Positions 53,869 to 64,000 of a DNA stretch of 64,000 nt are shown in pieces. Below the pieces are notes generated by a model, which was given only the letters and a program-made list of their open reading frames with translations, searched no databases and had not been told where the DNA came from. Made by a program: the position numbers and the translations under genes. Within the stretch, counting starts at the first letter, position 1. Each line of letters opens with the position of its first letter. This DNA comes from Pisolithus tinctorius (lineage: Eukaryota; Basidiomycota; Agaricomycetes; Boletales; Pisolithaceae): positions 124,001 through 188,000 of the forward strand of contig JANFAH010000085.1 in NCBI GenBank assembly GCA_024663395.1, written 5' to 3'.

Positions 53869-54022
53869 ACGCTAGTGTTAGTGGGCTTCAATTGGATCAC
53901 TCCGCCGTGAAATGCGGCAGGAAGGAAGTTGGTGACATCGTGCAAGATCAAAGCATTCCCTCATGATTGCCCACGTGACCAATATCCAGACGGGTACGGA
54001 CAGTACTTCATACAAACATATC

Positions 54023-56960
54023 CTACTTCCGTCCAGCGCGTCGTTTCTCTTTCATTTTTTGGCGCTCCATAGCCTTCTGCTCTGCCCTCTCCCCTTCCAA
54101 AGAACCGAATGCCTTCTTCATACGCTCGTTGTAAGCTCGATCCTTTTCCATCTGTTTTTTGTGCTCGACCGCCGCGATGAATCTTGCGTCCTTGCGCAGC
54201 TCCCGAATAGCACCTTTCTTCTCCTGCTTAAGCTGGTATCGCAGTTTTGAGGCCTCGTTCCGCTCGCGATCTGGGTCCTGTCGGCGGAGGTATGACGAGG
54301 AGTTCTGCTCAAACTTAGGGACATAGGTCGGGATGGGTATAGGTTTATGTGCTTGAAGGTGGAGCGGCCTGCGAGACTGCCGTGCAAACTTGAGCAGACG
54401 CCCAATTTTATCTCGTACTGACGCTAAAGAAGACTATGAAGCCATTATCAGATAAAGTGCCGTATTGAAAGATAATCGTGATCACCTGAACGTCCTCGGA
54501 GAATCGTCCGCACTCCAAGTTCGAAATGATCGAGCAAATGGGATCATAGAGTTCGATGAATCCATCAAGGGGTTTGTACAATTCCGCAAACCGGTCAAGA
54601 AGGTCGATAGCCAATCCAAGCGCGTCGAGTTTGGATTGTTCGGTGACATCACCTGACAACAGTTGCCACAAATCCGGTTTGCAGAAAACAAGATTTTTGG
54701 CAACCTTGGGATTGATCATTAACGGCACACGAAGGTCCGAGCGGAAGTCGGGGGAAGGGAAGGTACCAGGCAGAGCGTCGGAGGAAGTGTAGGAGTTCGG
54801 TGCAAGGAATAAGACGGCGTTCACAGCGAAATTCACCGCCTCGGGCACCAGCCGCTTTGAGAGTGCTTCATACTGGAGGAACAGTGAAGACAAGAAAAGC
54901 CCACTAGCAACGTCTGCGAAAGATCGCACACGACACAGGCTGAGGTAGGCACCCATCAACAACCGCGCGGGTGATACTACGATATGCTTCATATCACTGG
55001 TTGGCCAGATAATGCCAGTAACTCGTAGGAACGTGAGCTCAGAAAAGCCTGGCCAAGTTCTGGAGTTTGCTTCAAGAGCTCCGGATGCCAAACCCCGCCT
55101 AAGGTTCTTGTACATCAGAGATAGCTTTCCTACGAAACACTCGGCAACTTCGGAGGGGTACGATCGGCCGAGGGAGAACAAGTGAGGAATCAAGGACGAT
55201 ACAAGCTTAATACGGGGTTTCGGAGGAGACGTAACGTATAGGATATGGTCCACGAGGACACGAGCAAGGGTCTGCAGACATTCTCAATGTACGAAGTAAA
55301 GGTGAGCGAAGGACATACCTGCAGCTTCAGCTTGTTATCTGGAGCGAAACTGGGGTGGTAGATTACTCGCATCCGCTCAACAACTACGGGAACATCCTCA
55401 TCTCGAACATCCTCGATGATTTCAAGGAACTCTCCATGTGATTCTGGAGCAGGGAAAGTGTACGGAAGCTCCTTCGGAGTCCCTGAAGTTTTCTGCGGAC
55501 GCAAGGCTTGCTGTGCAGTCGTAGTTTCTGTAAAGTCTTCTTGTTCTGACCCGAGCTCCTCATTCGTACTCTCCTCCGAAACCGAGTTGTCATCTTCGTC
55601 ATCTTCACTATCCTCTTCGCTCATGTCTTCCGTCGCGTCACTGTCTGCTTCTTCATCTTCCGCCTCACTACTAGAAGGTGCTAAGCCTTCTTCACCCAAG
55701 CCTGCCCCCACAACACCTGAATCACCCTCTACGAAATCGTCCTCTAAGTCATCTCCAACTGGAGCACGTTTCCGCTTTCGAATGTCTCCCACATCGACAT
55801 CGCTCTCGTCAGAATCTTCACCGAGCATTCGCCTCTGTCTTCGACGCTCAGCTTTCTCAAGTGCCTCCTTCTGTTCCAATGCCAATTCTTCGTCCGTCTT
55901 TGTCCTATCCTTAGGTTTGGCGCGCTTGTCGAAGGCTAGTTCCCGAACTTGTTTGTCATAATCTAAGGAATCATCTTTTTCCTCAGCTGCCGAGGTGTCC
56001 AGAGTACCACTTGGTGCACCCTCTGGAGGCGATGGATTAGATGCATAAAGTAAGGATTTGAGGGAATCAAAATCTTGATCCAGTTGATGTCGAATGTTTT
56101 CATCCTTTTCTTTCTCCATTTGCCGTCGTAACTATGCGGCTCATACGTTGAGAATCGAACACCGGTATATAATGGAGCGTTACCTTGTGCTCTTTGCTTT
56201 TAGCAATGACTTCGGCCATGACCTCCTTTTTCGATTTTTTGCTGTTGGGCTCCACATTTTCGGCACCGTGATCCTCATCGAAGCCTCCAAAATGAGCTTT
56301 ATGAACAGTTTCACGGTCAAGTTGATCTTGCATACACATGTGAGCAACGAAAACCCAATTTATAAATTAAAGGTACCTTCGTCGTCGTCTTCATCCATAG
56401 GAATGCCGAAATCGTCGAAGTCATCGATTTTCGATAAACTCTGGCCATAGTGTGTTAGTTCTTGTTCGTCTTCGAGGTTAAACACGTCCGCCTTAGACGT
56501 CCGCTGTCTCTCCCTCGTGAATCGTTCCAGCATGCGCTCCTCAAGCGACATGCTCGGGTCATTTTCACCAAATCGCTTATCAACTACTCCTCCGACACGT
56601 CCTCTTTCTTCCAACTCCTTCAGGAGCGTTTTCTCTCGCTACAAGCAAACAGTTATAAGCAAGCCCCTGCAGGACACACAATGGGACAAATACTTGCTGT
56701 ATGCCAGCCTGCTTGCTTTGTGCTGGTCTTCCCATGGTACCCTTAATCTTTCGACCACCAACATGATGCTTCAACTTGGTAACCTTGACGTCGAACGGGT
56801 TCAACTTTTGCTGAATGTCCCGAAGTTTTGCTGCTCTCTTGACCTTATCGCGCTCGGCAGCGCGTGACGAGGTCTTCTTCTTCTTGTTATTTCGTGAAAA
56901 GTCGCTAAGACCTATGTGGGAGAGTGAAGCCTTGAGTTGGGTCAACTGCGATCCGGCCAT
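54023..56960 (-). CDS. NOP14: Nop14, small-subunit processome protein
   Basis: Nop14 is needed for 18S rRNA maturation and 40S export. The ATG at 56960 begins MAGSQLTQLKASL. An N-terminal block (NPFDVKVTKLKH) comes first, then KTLLKELEERGRVGGVVDKRFGEND and SLEERMLERFTRERQ. The DFDDFGIPMDEDD segment is next, and a long Asp/Glu-rich region lies in the middle, near 55500-55850. A folded helical C-terminal half holds VYHPSFAP-type IYHPSFAPDNKLKLQ, LVDHILYVTSP and FAELYKPLDGFIELYDPI. The end is Lys/Arg-rich and stops at 54023. At least five introns are visible, including 55254-55318 and the one after EDVQ near 54480. It is divergent from COA3, with 129 bp between starts. The ATR gene follows on the same strand. 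Confidence 0.92.
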
Positions 56961-57089
56961 GGCTGTTGGCGAACAACTTTCGTGCACGATGGATTTGCCG
57001 GTACAAATCTCGCGGAAGGCGCACGTGACTTGTCGTAGGCCACCGCCCACTCTCGCAGCCTTCGACCCGCTGGGCTGCACACAACCGTC
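56961..57089. promoter_or_regulatory. Bidirectional promoter NOP14 / COA3
   Basis: 129 bp separate the ATG codons of NOP14 (minus) and COA3 (plus). A CACGTGAC box lies at about 57021-57028. Confidence 0.45.
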
Positions 57090-57670
57090 ATGTCAAACGA
57101 GCCGTACATATCCCAGGAGGCCGTCAGGGAATCCTATCGGCCTCGCAGCTATGTGAGTTTCTCTGTTGGTGCAAGACCTTACGACAGTGTAACCCTGCGC
57201 CGTAGCAAATGTCTCCCGGCCTTCTCCGCGCTCGCGAGCCCTTTCGCGTCAAGAATGCCATCACAGGCCTCATACTTGGTGGCTTGGGGGTTAGCGTCTG
57301 GGCGTACTCCATCCGTGCAGTGAAACAAGAGGACTTCTCGGATGTTGATGAAGAAGCAAGGGAAATGATGCGTGGCCGAGCTGCCGAAAATGTTGGTGCT
57401 AGTACATCCGCAGACGTCGCGGTCATTCCCACTGAGTACCGTGCTGCTTCCGGAGCAGAAGCTCTAGTTCCGTTTTCAGCGCCGTCATTGAGGAGCGTAG
57501 AACTGGTGACTTGTCAAGCCGACCAACGAGGTATTCTTGCGCCTGTTCTCGATCGTGCTTTCCCCCGGCTCCTCGATCCAACACGAAAAACTTTGGTATG
57601 GGGTGCACCGCCAGTTGATAACATCGGTCGATTGAATGACAGTCTGCGAACTTCCGAAGGGCAGAGATGA
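57090..57670 (+). CDS. COA3: Coa3, cytochrome c oxidase assembly factor
   Basis: Two exons (57090-57152, 57206-57670) give 175 residues. The N-terminus MSNEPYISQEAVRESYRP and the block MSPGLLRAREPFRVKNAI precede one membrane segment (TGLILGGLGVSVWAYSI). DVDEEAREM follows, as in the Coa3 family. Coa3 sits in the mitochondrial inner membrane and, with Cox14, holds newly made Cox1 during complex IV assembly. The protein is longer than yeast Coa3 (85), with a C-terminal extension ending around FPRLLDPTRKTLVWGAP, a form I remember in mushroom homologs. A damaged copy of its first exon and intron lies at 27085-27240. The stop is at 57670. Confidence 0.88.
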
Positions 57671-57879
57671 CAAGTGGTAGATTCATTTGCAGTTACTCCG
57701 GTTAAAGGTACTCCATACAACGGAGGTATGCCTGTATTTAATTCCAACGCAGCTGTTTATATCCTCTTACGTCTTCATGTGACCTCCCGTCTACTGGCTT
57801 GGACTCATGGAAGTTGAGTTTGGGGTGCGTGCATGTTCCTTACATGATGTTCTGACTGGTGAGGATGTTACCTGGCAAA

Positions 57880-58735
57880 TGGCTCCACTGTAGCGAATAC
57901 TCGCTCCGAGACTACTACACTGCGGCAGCGATTGACTCGACTCAGCCTCAGCCCGGACTTGGGAGGCGCAAGATGAGGGTCGTGAATCCGTGGGCCACGC
58001 CAAATCCGAACGCCCGATCGATGACTTGATGGTGTCCCGACGGATATCTGGCACAAATACCATATTTCTTCGCCAACATTCGCGCACGACGAACTCATCG
58101 GCAGTTCGAGTAGAGGGCAGTTTGCAGGTGAAGAGCCTTTGTCGTGCATGTCACCCTTGATGTTTGCTCCCACCTTTTTTGCGGCTTGCACCACCCCACT
58201 GCGTTGTTAATGTCTCCATTTGTGTCTCTAACGCTCCCACCACGCGGCCAGGACAGCTTATCAACGAACCAACGAACCAGCGTTGTCTCACGTAACCCGC
58301 GTCGTGGGCTGCAGATGACCATGGTACTACTAGGTGAGGTACATAGTATTTCCGGGCCCGGTGTAGCTAACGACCTCTAGCACAGACAAATTGAGGAAAA
58401 ATAACAGCTCTTCTCCCTCACCACCTTCTTCCTGGATTTCTGACATGCCATACTATTGGAAAGACTTGTCCAGAGGCGTGGATTTATGACGGATTTCTTC
58501 CAAGCATATCCAATAGGCAGCCAAGGTTTCGTAGTGACCGCACAACAAGACAGACAGGGACTGCTAGTAGCAATTCACTAAACTGGCGATACCGGGGCTT
58601 GATACAATCTGTCGTTAGTTTGAATGATCCGAAGATCTGAAGCGCCGCACTCACGTCAATGACTTATTTCGCAGCTGACCCCTGAGATATAACTTCCCCA
58701 ACGCATACGTTTCTCTGGCTGCCAGTTGCTTGGAG
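57880..58735 (-). repeat. Copy 2 of the 24-kb repeat, inverted and rearranged
   Basis: 57880-58560 is the reverse complement of about 24240-24965 with scattered substitutions. It then switches at about 58577, where the next 160 bases match 24080-24240 in the direct orientation (GATATAACTTCCCCAAC against GATACAACTTACCCAAC). The order is therefore rearranged relative to copy 1. No coding capacity is supported. Confidence 0.7.
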
Positions 58736-59039
58736 GCCTCACAGATATCAGCATTTCGTTCTGCTGTCTACCCATCACCGTACTGACTTTGCGTTGATTG
58801 TCGATTACATGCTACGACACTGCGTACGGTATACACCGAATGTTGTATGTATGTAGCTTGATTCCACAAGGTCGGTGCACTATCAACAAGTCGACGTTTG
58901 AATTCAAATCTGGATATGTTTCAGACGGAAGGGTTTAGCTTAACAGCACCTGTCCATGCTGTACTAGCGCTCCTCTTTCGCGAGCGCTTTATAGGCTGGA
59001 ACAAGTTATCGCGACCCAAATGATCGATTGCGGACCAGG
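58736..59039. other. Short gap before F-box locus
   Basis: About 300 bp with no recognisable feature. Confidence 0.4.
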
Positions 59040-60041
59040 ATGAAATCCTTCTCCGACTTCCCAGACGAAATTTTGCACGACATCCTGGCCCATGTCTTTT
59101 GGGTAGACGAGGATGTATTTGCATGCCCGAAACCCATGTCGTCCCTCTGGGCGGTGTCCGAAGCTACAGAGGACGGGAGCGACACCCAAGAAACGCAGCA
59201 CCACGACGACATTACTCGAACGGCTGTTCCACTCGTGTGTAAACGATGCTTAACGTGAGCACTCCTCTGCTCTACGAAACCGTTTTCCTTCGTACACGGC
59301 CCCAAGTCGTCTGTCTTGCCCGCACATTGCTCAGCGATTACACCCTTGGCCAAAATATCCGAAAACTCAGGGTAGAATGTGGGTTGGGTGTACCAGTCAA
59401 CAAGATATTGCATTTTGCACCGAACATAGCACAGTTCGTCGTTGAGTTGGTTTGGGAGAAGGAAGAGCACACAATAGGTCTTGGGCTGGATTGCAGGCTA
59501 TCAATCCATCAAAAATCGTTTTGATTCAACGCTCTATGCCCCGCTACAATCGGCGCATCTCACCTCTCATCGCGGAGCTGTGTCAATACATCCCGACCTG
59601 GACGAAATTGGTACGTGGATGTCTCATTTTCTCAGTTAATCCTTTGATGGATCAGTCGCAGACAACGCTGAGATACCCCTATGACCGGTTTCCAAGTCTA
59701 TCTTCCAAGGATATTACCACTGCGCTCCAAAGATCCCCCATTTACGCACGCTCTACGTTCAATGCGGGTATTCAATCGATACGACGTTATTGGTCTCGCT
59801 TCTCGGCCCCCAAGGAGACAGTATAACGGAGATATACAGCGAAGCCCCGTTGGTGGACAACGAAGACAGCCGTATGTTTCTGACGCTGGCCGAGTTTTCC
59901 AAGTTGCGGCAAAAAGTGTTGTTCCCCGTTCCCGGTCCGTGGTCCGTGAGGCCATATAGGGCCTGTGCGCGGGAAGATGAGTACGTCACTTTCCACCATT
60001 CTCTGTTGTGCACGGGTAACAGTACAAGTATAGCAAGTTGA
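59040..60041 (+). pseudogene. F-box protein gene with frame breaks
   Basis: The start MKSFSDFPDEILHDILAHVF is a good F-box. After VPLVCKRCL the sequence that continues the family (NVSTPLLYETVFLRTR, LARTLLSDYTLGQNIRKLRVE) is in another frame. A single missing base near 59250 would join them. A second shift occurs near 59490, before AINPSKIVLI. An ordinary intron with GTACGT follows WTKL near 59610. Later pieces (SKDITTALQRSP, EIYSEAPLVDNED) change frame again. Agaricomycetes hold very many such F-box/LRR-like genes that evolve and die quickly. It is called a pseudogene, though sequencing error at one break cannot be excluded. Confidence 0.6.
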
Positions 60042-60100
60042 ATCTTATCTGGACAGCGTAAGCTGGAGTGTTTATGCAGATTCCGTCTGGGAATTTGGAT

Positions 60101-61020
60101 CTACATGCAAGTCGAATCCCCATCTGGCTTCGTGGCCTCGAGCTGCTGTGAGGAATGATGACGACTTTCCATGATCCTGTAAGAAGATGAACTCACCCCC
60201 GCTTTTCTTTTCATTTCGAAGTAGTCTCTATGTAACCCGCATTCTGTCTTACCTTGCTTTCCTGCCCATCGGCCCGCCCGCTCGCCGGCATCACCCTCAC
60301 CACTCTTCGATGTACTATGCCAGTCTCCGACGCTTCTGTATCCCTGATCTATTAATTTGTTCCTTGGCACGTTGTTCTCTTTGATGTATTGTTCTACTTG
60401 TGCGAATGACCATGCAAACAGTGGATTCAGCTTCAGCAATCCCGTACTGTCCGCCTCCAGGGGCTGCAGCGAAGCACGCTGTGCCCCCTGGGATGCTCTT
60501 CGACCTGTTATGACAGATTGGACCTTGAGTTGCTCATATGCACGTCGTCCCGGTTCGACCTAGCTCCACGTCAGTTCATGATATCTTTGGCAATCAGGTA
60601 GAAAGGACGTGCCTTGACGACGTAGTCATAGGTATCCTCATTTTGTTCCCATAGCTTCTCTCCCCACTTCTCCTCAAAATCTTCCACTGTCTCGCAACCC
60701 TCGGGCTTAAACACATGCACTTTCACCCCATACCTCTCTTCCACTTCAACAATCAACTCGTACGTCTCTGGAAAGTGATACAAAGTGTCGATAAATATAA
60801 GCGGTGGTCTCGACTCGGGTTGTGCGAGCTTGGAGAGCATATCGATTGCAACAAGGCCAGTGAGACCGAACGCGGTGGTCTGGTGCAGTCCCGGAAGATA
60901 TTCGAGAGCCCATGCAAGAATCTGTTGGGGGTCTAGAGAGCGGAGGTGGGCATTGACTGTGGCGAGTTTCTCGGCCGAAAACGGGGGCTGCAGTGGCTTC
61001 TCGAATGCTGGCTCAGACAT
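60101..61020 (-). CDS. MET16: PAPS reductase (Met16)
   Basis: The enzyme reduces 3'-phosphoadenylyl sulfate to sulfite with thioredoxin, in sulfate assimilation. Exon 1 is 60613-61020 (136 codons, MSEPAFEKPLQPPF start) and exon 2 is 60101-60559, giving 288 residues. Motifs are TAFGLTGLVAIDML (P-loop-like), IFIDTLYHFPETYEL, TGRRASQG, KLNPLFAWSF, YRSVGDWHST and the catalytic C-terminal KTECGLH. The only intron that joins YDYVVK to VEPGRRAYEQ in frame (60560-60612) starts with GC, not GT. A possible last intron near 60130-60190 (GTGAGT donor) would shorten the tail after RKAG. Without it the frame reads through to the same stop. It is divergent from DSC2. Confidence 0.92.
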
Positions 61021-61391
61021 TTAGAACTCAATGGGCAGGAGACTGGAATAATGAGAACGACAGATACGATTATATACCATCTGTGCTATCAGCCCGATCG
61101 CTGGCTTTGGTGACGATGGCGTTAGTATGACAATGCTGACAAACTGTCCATTTCGATCGAGAGCTGCCAGCAAGTCGCACCGTCCTCGATTAACCAAGGC
61201 ACATCCCACAAAGAAACGGACTACAAGGCCGTGGAGCAACTTGTACTGTGCACTACCACTCCATTTTACGATGACTGAGGACCGTACAGCCACCAACCCT
61301 CACACGCCGCTTCCTGCAGTCTCTGTGTTGCCCTAGGCCCACCGCAAGTGCAAGCCCGACTAGACTTGGACTCCCCTTGAACCGGAAAGCC
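61021..61391. promoter_or_regulatory. Divergent intergenic region MET16 / DSC2
   Basis: 371 bp lie between outward-facing ATG codons and must hold both promoters. I could not single out binding sites. Confidence 0.4.
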
Positions 61392-62750
61392 ATGTCGTTC
61401 GAGCACGCTTCCGTTACAAAGGGTCTGCAGTGCAGTCGCCGTTCGACAATGAACAAGTCCTTATGCGTACTCTTCACAGGGATCATGATGGCTTGTGCAC
61501 TTACTTCCATTACGGCGGGTGTTTTCGATGTGAAGCATTATCTCCATCTCCAGGTTCGCTGAGCCCTGCATTACACGCCAATATGACGACTGACGCGCGA
61601 GTCCCCTGTTTCCAGTTAGTACCACACCTCTCGCGTCATCACCAGGTATTGCAGTGAATCCATTCGGGACTCGAATATGACTGATCCTGAAACAGTCGTT
61701 TTTTTTTTTTTTTTTTTTTTTTGCTTTTATGTTAGTACTGGCGTCTTTTAACGCACCACCTTGCATTCTCGAATTCGAGCGACCTCTTGCTTGCCGAGCT
61801 ACTTCTCTACGGAGTCGGTGGTAAACATTGAGCGACAGTTCGGCAGTGTCAAGTTTGCGGTAAGTTACACTGTTTTCACCAGCACTTCCCTGATCTTGTG
61901 GCCTGACAATGTGCTTTGCAGTCATTCACCATCGTCTCGGGGCTGGCATCGACGCTGCTAGAGTTCATGGCACTCCTACTACTGCATCGCGTAGGCGTGA
62001 ACCATATACCAGGCGGACCATCTGCGATCGTCTTCAGCATGTTGTACCAGTGGTACAGACTGGTCCCAACAGCTTATCACTTCAAGATATTCGGCATGCC
62101 GTTGAGCAACAAGGCATTTACCTATGTACTTGCATTACAAGTAGGTCTGTTCCCTGCTTTCTCTCGCTGAACTCAGGACATTTGTTTTCCAGCTTGCGTT
62201 GGGCCACGTACCCGGTTCACTTGTATCCTCGTGTGTAGGACTTCTCGTTGGGTACATCTACCGTTCGGAACTCATCAACATTAAAACATGGCGAGTATCA
62301 CCAACTGTAATCAATCTGTCTTCCCGCTTTCTATTGCCCCTCATTGGCTCGACTCGCCCACCGCGTCGATTCAATCGTGCTCGCCCCGAGCAGGTGGACT
62401 CCACAACAGAACTTGGGGATGAAGAGGTAATTACCACGGCCCCCGCCTCAGCACAGAGGAATGGACGCCCCAGTAGCGACGTTGCTGAAGGGAGTTCTGT
62501 GGTACGTGAATGGGTGAACGAACTGACAGGAAGGACGGAGGAGGCTGCGACACGTATACGTACGCCTAGTGAAGTGGAGATCACGCAGTTGACGAGCATG
62601 TTCCCGGATACATCACGAGATGTGATAGTCTCAACACTTCAGCAGAGGTAGGGTATTTTATTTTCTGTACTTGGACCACACTCTGAATTTTGTTTGTTTA
62701 GTCCCAATATCGAGTCCGCCGTGGAGATGCTCCTCGTGACATCTCGATAG
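61392..62750 (+). CDS. DSC2: Dsc2/UBAC2-type rhomboid pseudoprotease with UBA domain (one apparent frameshift)
   Basis: Dsc2 is a subunit of the Golgi/ER Dsc E3 ubiquitin ligase that processes SREBP in fission yeast. Exons are 61392-61422, 61480-61553, 61616-61645, 61736-61859, 61922-62140, 62193-62647 and 62702-62750. Several rhomboid-like membrane helices (e.g. LASTLLEFMALLLLHRVG, SSCVGLLVGYIYRSEL), then a polar linker, and a C-terminal UBA (ITQLTSMFP...VEMLLVTSR) fit the family. Exon 4 has 124 nt where 123 are needed. LLLAELLLYGVG is in one frame and NIERQFGSVKFA in the next, with one surplus base near 61817-61827. With it removed the protein has 326 residues. The gene is otherwise complete, so a sequencing error or a recent mutation are both possible. 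The intron before exon 4 carries 24 T in a row. Confidence 0.85.
61699..61722 (+). repeat. Run of 24 T inside a DSC2 intron
   Basis: An uninterrupted T run lies 13 bases upstream of the 3' splice site TTAG at 61732-61735, so it acts as an extreme polypyrimidine tract. Length polymorphism is likely. Confidence 0.9.
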
Positions 62751-64000
62751 GACCAACCACACTACCATTAGATATCGACTTCCGGCGTACTTTTCACATG
62801 TGCAATTCCCGGTTTATTATGAGTCCAGGCCGTACGCATGTATCAGTTGCTCAATGCTGTGAGAGTTCATTCTGGCGACGGGAGTTTTCTGAGCGAAACC
62901 CCCATCCAATACAATATATCCATGGGCTATGGGTTTGCCTTCAACTTCTGAGTGATTCGTGTCACGACGGCCTTACGATGCACCTTGCGAGTCCTCTAGT
63001 GCAGTGCAAAGACCGTGGGTAAGTCAACATTACATTTCTGTAAACATGCAGCAGCCAGCTTCACGAAAAGATCGCGAGAAACTCGGACATTAACGCGTTG
63101 TTGATGGCTCGAGGTACTCACGGACCTTATCAACCACGCTGGTGGAAAATTCGCTTATACATGTGACTTCAACCTCCCGAATTCTCAAGTTTTTCATTCG
63201 TATTACCCTGGAAAGTGAAGTGAATTCACGCTGTTTACATTTTATTGTGCGGTTGACACAAGGACATCACCAGCTACTGCGCGTGGTGAGCCATGCAGGG
63301 TCAGATTGCTGGTTAACACGCCATCGTATTCGTAGTCTATGAATTCCACGAGGCCTTGCCATGGAATGTATGCAGCAATTAATTCGACGCGAGATCTACT
63401 TCCGCCGCGAGCCCTCCAAGGGTCTTATGAAATCGTGAAGGCATTCCGAAATTACGGGTAGGTGAGCGATTGCACTGTGACGGCATGCACGAAGCGCATT
63501 GCACCGGATGAAACAGACAGCCAGTCCAAAAGCATTGTATTATCGGAATATGGATCGTCTCGTGCCCCGCCCATAGTATCACTCGACGTCACGTATGCAT
63601 TACTCCTCGGAGATGCTGCATGATTATCACAATGCTGTTGGCAGAATCCGTGGTGGCCACAAGTACTTGTCACGACCCAGACTTCATCTACCCTTGGCCA
63701 AACTGAATGCATTCGCATGATCCATGGCGATCGGGCTCCACATGAAGACCTTAAGTAGAATGTTACGTGCGTGGAAACTGCGTGATAAAAAGGTTAGACT
63801 TTGATAAATGTCCAGCCAAGGTACATCAAATTCTGATGTTGGCCATCGCGTGATGGTTAGCACAGCAATCATTGATTGTTGGTATTTGAAGATGCATATT
63901 AATCGGAGAAGTCGCTAGGGCGTCCGTGACCACTCCGGGACTCGCGTATACAGCATCAGCCAGAAAAAGCAAATCCGAATAACCCGTGACAATATATTCT
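62751..64000. other. Gene-free right end
   Basis: 1.25 kb after DSC2 in which I see no gene, repeat or RNA gene. Open frames are short and lack motifs. Confidence 0.5.

Overview
The window is nuclear DNA of a filamentous basidiomycete, most likely an Agaricomycete. Almost every gene is split by many short introns (about 47-75 nt) with GT..AG ends. The proteins are fungal (Nop13, Ofd1/Tpa1, Cdc14, Yih1, Atg29, Ddi1, Spt3, Yaf9, Mec1/ATR, Nop14, Coa3, Met16, Dsc2), and several have a basidiomycete character. I placed exon junctions by reading frames, splice sites and remembered family sequence. Total coding length is a multiple of three for every model except Dsc2 and the F-box locus. No tRNA, rRNA, CRISPR array or transposase was recognised.

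Layout. 0-10 kb: the 3' part of a membrane-anchored coiled-coil protein, Nop13, Ofd1/Tpa1, a four-span membrane protein and Cdc14. 10-12 kb: gene-free. 12-24 kb: succinate-semialdehyde dehydrogenase, Yih1/IMPACT, a Zn2Cys6 factor, a NOPCHAP1-like protein, Atg29 and Ddi1. 24-29 kb: an unusual accessory block holding a diverged repeat, an RNase III gene, about 2 kb almost without CpG, a decayed copy of the 5' end of COA3, and a second Ddi1-like gene whose protease aspartate is lost. 29-32 kb: Spt3 and an ING-family PHD protein, divergent. 32-44 kb: one GATA factor inside roughly 10 kb of otherwise gene-free DNA. 44-57 kb: Yaf9, the large Mec1/ATR kinase and Nop14. 57-64 kb: COA3, a second rearranged copy of the 24-kb repeat, a broken F-box gene, PAPS reductase, Dsc2 (with an apparent frameshift) and a gene-free end.

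Themes. Chromatin and DNA-damage functions recur (Spt3 of SAGA, ING and Yaf9 of NuA4-type complexes, ATR, Ddi1). Ribosome biogenesis is represented by Nop13, Nop14 and the snoRNP-chaperone-like protein. Ofd1 and Dsc2 both act in the sterol/oxygen SREBP pathway of fission yeast. Genes often sit in divergent pairs with 100-370 bp between starts. The most interesting region is 24-29 kb: it shares sequence with 57-58.7 kb, shows strong local CpG loss, and carries an intact Ddi1 paralog that looks like a pseudo-protease.
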